DNA of 64,000 nucleotides from Phoronis australis (taxonomy: Eukaryota > Phoronida > Phoronidae): positions 264,001-328,000 of the forward strand of contig NMRA01000434.1 in NCBI GenBank assembly GCA_002633005.1, in the 5' to 3' direction. A program made the position numbers and the translations under genes. Position 1 is the stretch's first letter. Each line of letters begins with the position of its first letter. Of this stretch, positions 61,054 through 64,000 are shown piece by piece. Under the pieces are notes generated by a model that worked only from the letters and a program-made list of their open reading frames with translations, did not search any database and had not been told where the DNA came from.

Positions 61054-61346
61054 CTGGCACCAGTTTCTCAAAGAGACTATTGGCTTTTGTCTTTTGACTT
61101 CAACCAAAAGGCAGAAATCTGATTACAAATAGCTAAAAGTTGATTTTTCTGTCTTTTGGGTTTCTCGAAAGATTTTGTGTTCTGTCTAGTTCAGCAAACT
61201 ATGGATTTCATTTTTTTGGCTTGGAGACGTAGACAGATTTTCTTGAGTTTCAGTTTTAGCATGACTTTCATAAAACAGGCAAGCCATAAATTGATTTTCA
61301 GCCGAAAGTCAGACAAAACTCAAACTTTTTGAGAAACCGAGCCCTG
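61054..61346. mobile_element. ~290-bp foldback MITE
   Basis: CTGGCACCAGTTTCTCAAAG at the left is matched in inverse by TTTTTGAGAAACCGAGCCCTGG at the right, with further pairing inside (GGCTTTTGTCTTTTGAC against GTCAGACAAAACTCAAA). TA flanks both ends. Noncoding. Confidence 0.75.
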
Positions 61347-64000
61347 GTAATGTCACACAAAAATTTCACATTTTTTCTTTTTTCAGATTCCACATAAATA
61401 AAACACGGAACTGAGAATGCTTTATAATATAAGGGAACAGCAAAATTACATGGTATGAGCTTTTTGAACACTTTATGTATGTGGTAGAAACAGTTTTAGG
61501 CCAGGATAAAGGATTCGCCTAGTCCAGGTAAAGGCCTCTTCATATAATAGACAACTTCTCTAACCACGTCGCTGCATGTGCTTATTTAATTTATCTTCTA
61601 CAGCTCAATGAAAAGTGTATTATGCATTGGGTAAAGTTTATTTCAAGGCCGGGTATCACTCCTTTCTATTTCTGTCAGTATCCCAAGCCAGAAGCGCGAG
61701 TTCATTCGTACTAAGCCACGCAGGCCGCGCAAAGTTCTAATTTCACACCAATTCAATCTCATTACTGAAAGCACTCTTTATGTACATTTGCTTCCTCAAT
61801 TATTCATTTAAATTAATTGGCTTTGCTATGCCATGATTTATGAAAAGCAGTCAAATCTTCCATTCTTAAGCTGTTTGGGGACAGGTTGATGTGCACCAGC
61901 CTAGCTATGCCTGTCTAGATTAGTGTTGCGCTGTATACCAATCACGACATTTGGTAAATGCTGAAATTTGAACTTACTAAGGTTTGTGGCAAGGACAACA
62001 TTATAATAAGACGACACAACTAAACTTGCCGACTCATCTGACTGGCTACTGAAACAAAATTTATGTCAAATGCTTTCATTAGCTCGTTGCAAATATTACG
62101 TATGTATGACAGGCTCACTTTTGATTGGCTAATTTTGAGGAAACTGGTAACTTTTAAAAAATTCAAACAGTATGACGTCATCATCCTCATGTTTGATTGT
62201 CTAATTTTGAGGAAACTGGCAAGGTTCTAAAAAATACAAAAAGAGGAAAATGAACATGAGTCTGTATGTTAACCCAGTATTTTGTTCATTTCATCTGTGT
62301 ATCAAAATACCGGTAAGATGTGTTTTAGACTGAAACAGTATTGAAATGAATGTGCAATGGTGTCTGCACCAGAAATTCCTGGCGTCGTGGTGATGACATT
62401 TGTGCTATCCTGAGGGCGCTACAAAGTTACCTAACATTTCCTTAGTTTTAATTCTTACAATTGAGTCCAAGGTGACGCACCTAAAGTTTTTTAGCTTGGT
62501 AGTGTCGAATGACACAGAAACAAAGCCTCTGGCAAACACAGGTGCTGTGTTCATGATAACAACACTGACATCACCACCATCTGTTGGACAAGACGCTGAA
62601 AAAATCAAGTTGCTAACAATCAAAGTTTACATTTTCAAATTTGACTAACTTTAGAACATCCTATTTGAGAAGTAGCTGTTAATATTTATATAAAACTTTC
62701 AGATACTATGCTTTACGCACTGGTTCCAAAAATGCAGTTAGGGGTTGTGTTTTAAAATTATCTATTTTTAAATGAGGGGTTATCGTAAAAAGGTAGTTAA
62801 TGATATTCGTAACAAGTCAAGTTACATACAAGGAAACAAACTGTTAATTCAGAAAATTGCAATATTACTTATGAAATTTAAGCTTGAAAATTTATATCAA
62901 ATGAAATTCAGCCATGTCATTGATACTGTTGTTTCGCTAATGATGTACCCTTCTGTTTCATTAAATTTACTAATTTAAAAAGACACGGACATGTGACCCA
63001 ATGGTAAATTGGTAAGAAGCCAAATCTCAAATTGTACAGGTTTTATGTGTTCAGAAACAATGTACTTTTACTTAGTAAAAATCAATAGTTTTGTAGATAA
63101 TTCGCTAAACACACAGACTTGTCTATAAGATCATTCATGAAACTAAGTTATTGAAAAAGTTAGACTGCACTGAAAGAAATTGTGCGATAAGTCTTCATAC
63201 AATTAGTACACAATAATGGTAGATAAGAGAAATTTTATTTTGCCAAAGCTTTCTACAAAAATAAAAACTAAGAAATGTTGATCTTTTACTAGCTTGGTAT
63301 ATACTGTGTAGATGTCAGTAAACAACATTTGGAAAAGCTAATCAGACTATAAAGATGGGAAAAAATAAAATTTTTGGAATTATTTTTGTGTTAAGTGGAA
63401 AATTTTCTTAGTACTTCGTAGTCCATCGGTGAGCATAATGTCTTTTACTGAAGAATCCAAGCCGGGTGGACCACACGCAAGGCTGGACGCAGGACCTGAG
63501 TATCAACAGAAATTCTAATTCCTTCTACTTCTAAGCTAAATCTTGGAGACAAAATTCAGTGTAGAGAAATTTACCAAACTTGGGATGGCATAACTGTAAG
63601 TGGAGAATAACCTCAAAGCCGTGCAGAGAGGTCTAGCTGTTGGTAATCTTTACTACTCAGGGACTAAACTTGAAGGGAGGTATCGTGGGTGTAACAATGG
63701 CGCAGTAAGGATTGATTTACTCTACCAGCACACCCACATAGGACAGTCAAAATTATCAAGTGCATCAATGTTTCCATATTTAAATAGACGCATCAAACTC
63801 AGCGCTTGATGCTTAGGTTAACGCCAAGTCGCATTTGGGGACCTGTCAAAACTGAAAATCGCAGGTCACCAAGTAAAATTCAAGTAAAATGTAACGTTTC
63901 CGATATGGCATAAAAATCGCCAACAAAAGAAAGGTCATGCATGTCCCTTGTCAAAATCTTAAGCGTAATTCTCCAGTTTATCCCCATAAATGTACATTCA

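Larger units (their letters stand above)
59224..64000. other. FAM184 upstream intron or intergenic; repeats, no recognised FAM184 exon
   Basis: No coiled-coil exon was recognised on the minus strand. The stretch holds a 60-bp direct repeat pair, MITE copy B, the foldback element 61054-61346 and a possible isolated exon at 62481-62595 that I could not assign. FAM184 needs several more 5' exons, so this is probably its intron. Confidence 0.5.

Noticed and set aside
1-64000. CRISPR array, bacterial operon, prophage, rRNA or tRNA genes
   Set aside because: None seen. The tandem repeats present are minisatellites without unique spacers, and all real genes are spliced animal genes.

Overview
This is a nuclear genomic segment from an animal. 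It has spliced genes with GT-AG introns, an AT-rich background, microsatellites and many decayed transposons. It carries a single undivided CDC25, where vertebrates have A, B and C paralogues, together with an Abraxas that keeps the BRCA1-binding SPxF tail and a FAM184 gene. This suggests an invertebrate metazoan, perhaps an invertebrate deuterostome (echinoderm, hemichordate or cephalochordate). That placement is inference. No prokaryotic operon, CRISPR array, rRNA or tRNA was seen.

Four protein-coding genes were assembled exon by exon. Every intron is GT-AG and the reading phase closes across every junction. (1) ABRAXAS1-like, + strand, 8 exons, 10309-22384, 518 aa: scaffold of the BRCA1-A DNA-damage complex, ending in SPTF. 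(2) SLBP, - strand, 7 exons, 30464-25200, 369 aa: binds the stem-loop of replication-dependent histone mRNAs. (3) CDC25, + strand, 16 exons, 31334-44954, 635 aa: phosphatase that activates cyclin-dependent kinases. (4) FAM184, - strand, C-terminal nine exons, 59223-48136, 499 aa: coiled-coil protein whose 5' part lies beyond the window.

Layout: 1-10308 has no recognised gene, only a pogo-like DNA transposon relic and smaller repeats. ABRAXAS1 and SLBP are tail to tail. SLBP and CDC25 are head to head, with 869 bp between their start codons holding E2F-, NRF1- and CCAAT-like motifs. CDC25 and FAM184 are tail to tail. From 59224 to 64000 there are repeats and one unassigned possible exon. ABRAXAS1, SLBP and CDC25 act in damage checkpoint, S phase and G2/M respectively, so the middle of the window is a small group of cell-cycle genes. 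Whether they are co-regulated is inference.

Introns and intergenic DNA are rich in DNA transposons and MITE-like elements. They include two copies of a TA-flanked family with GGCGCTTATT-type termini, three copies of a roughly 400 bp MITE, a LINE nested inside an inverted-repeat element, several foldback MITEs, a 58-bp minisatellite beside the ABRAXAS1 stop, and a tandem array that has copied a FAM184 splice donor.
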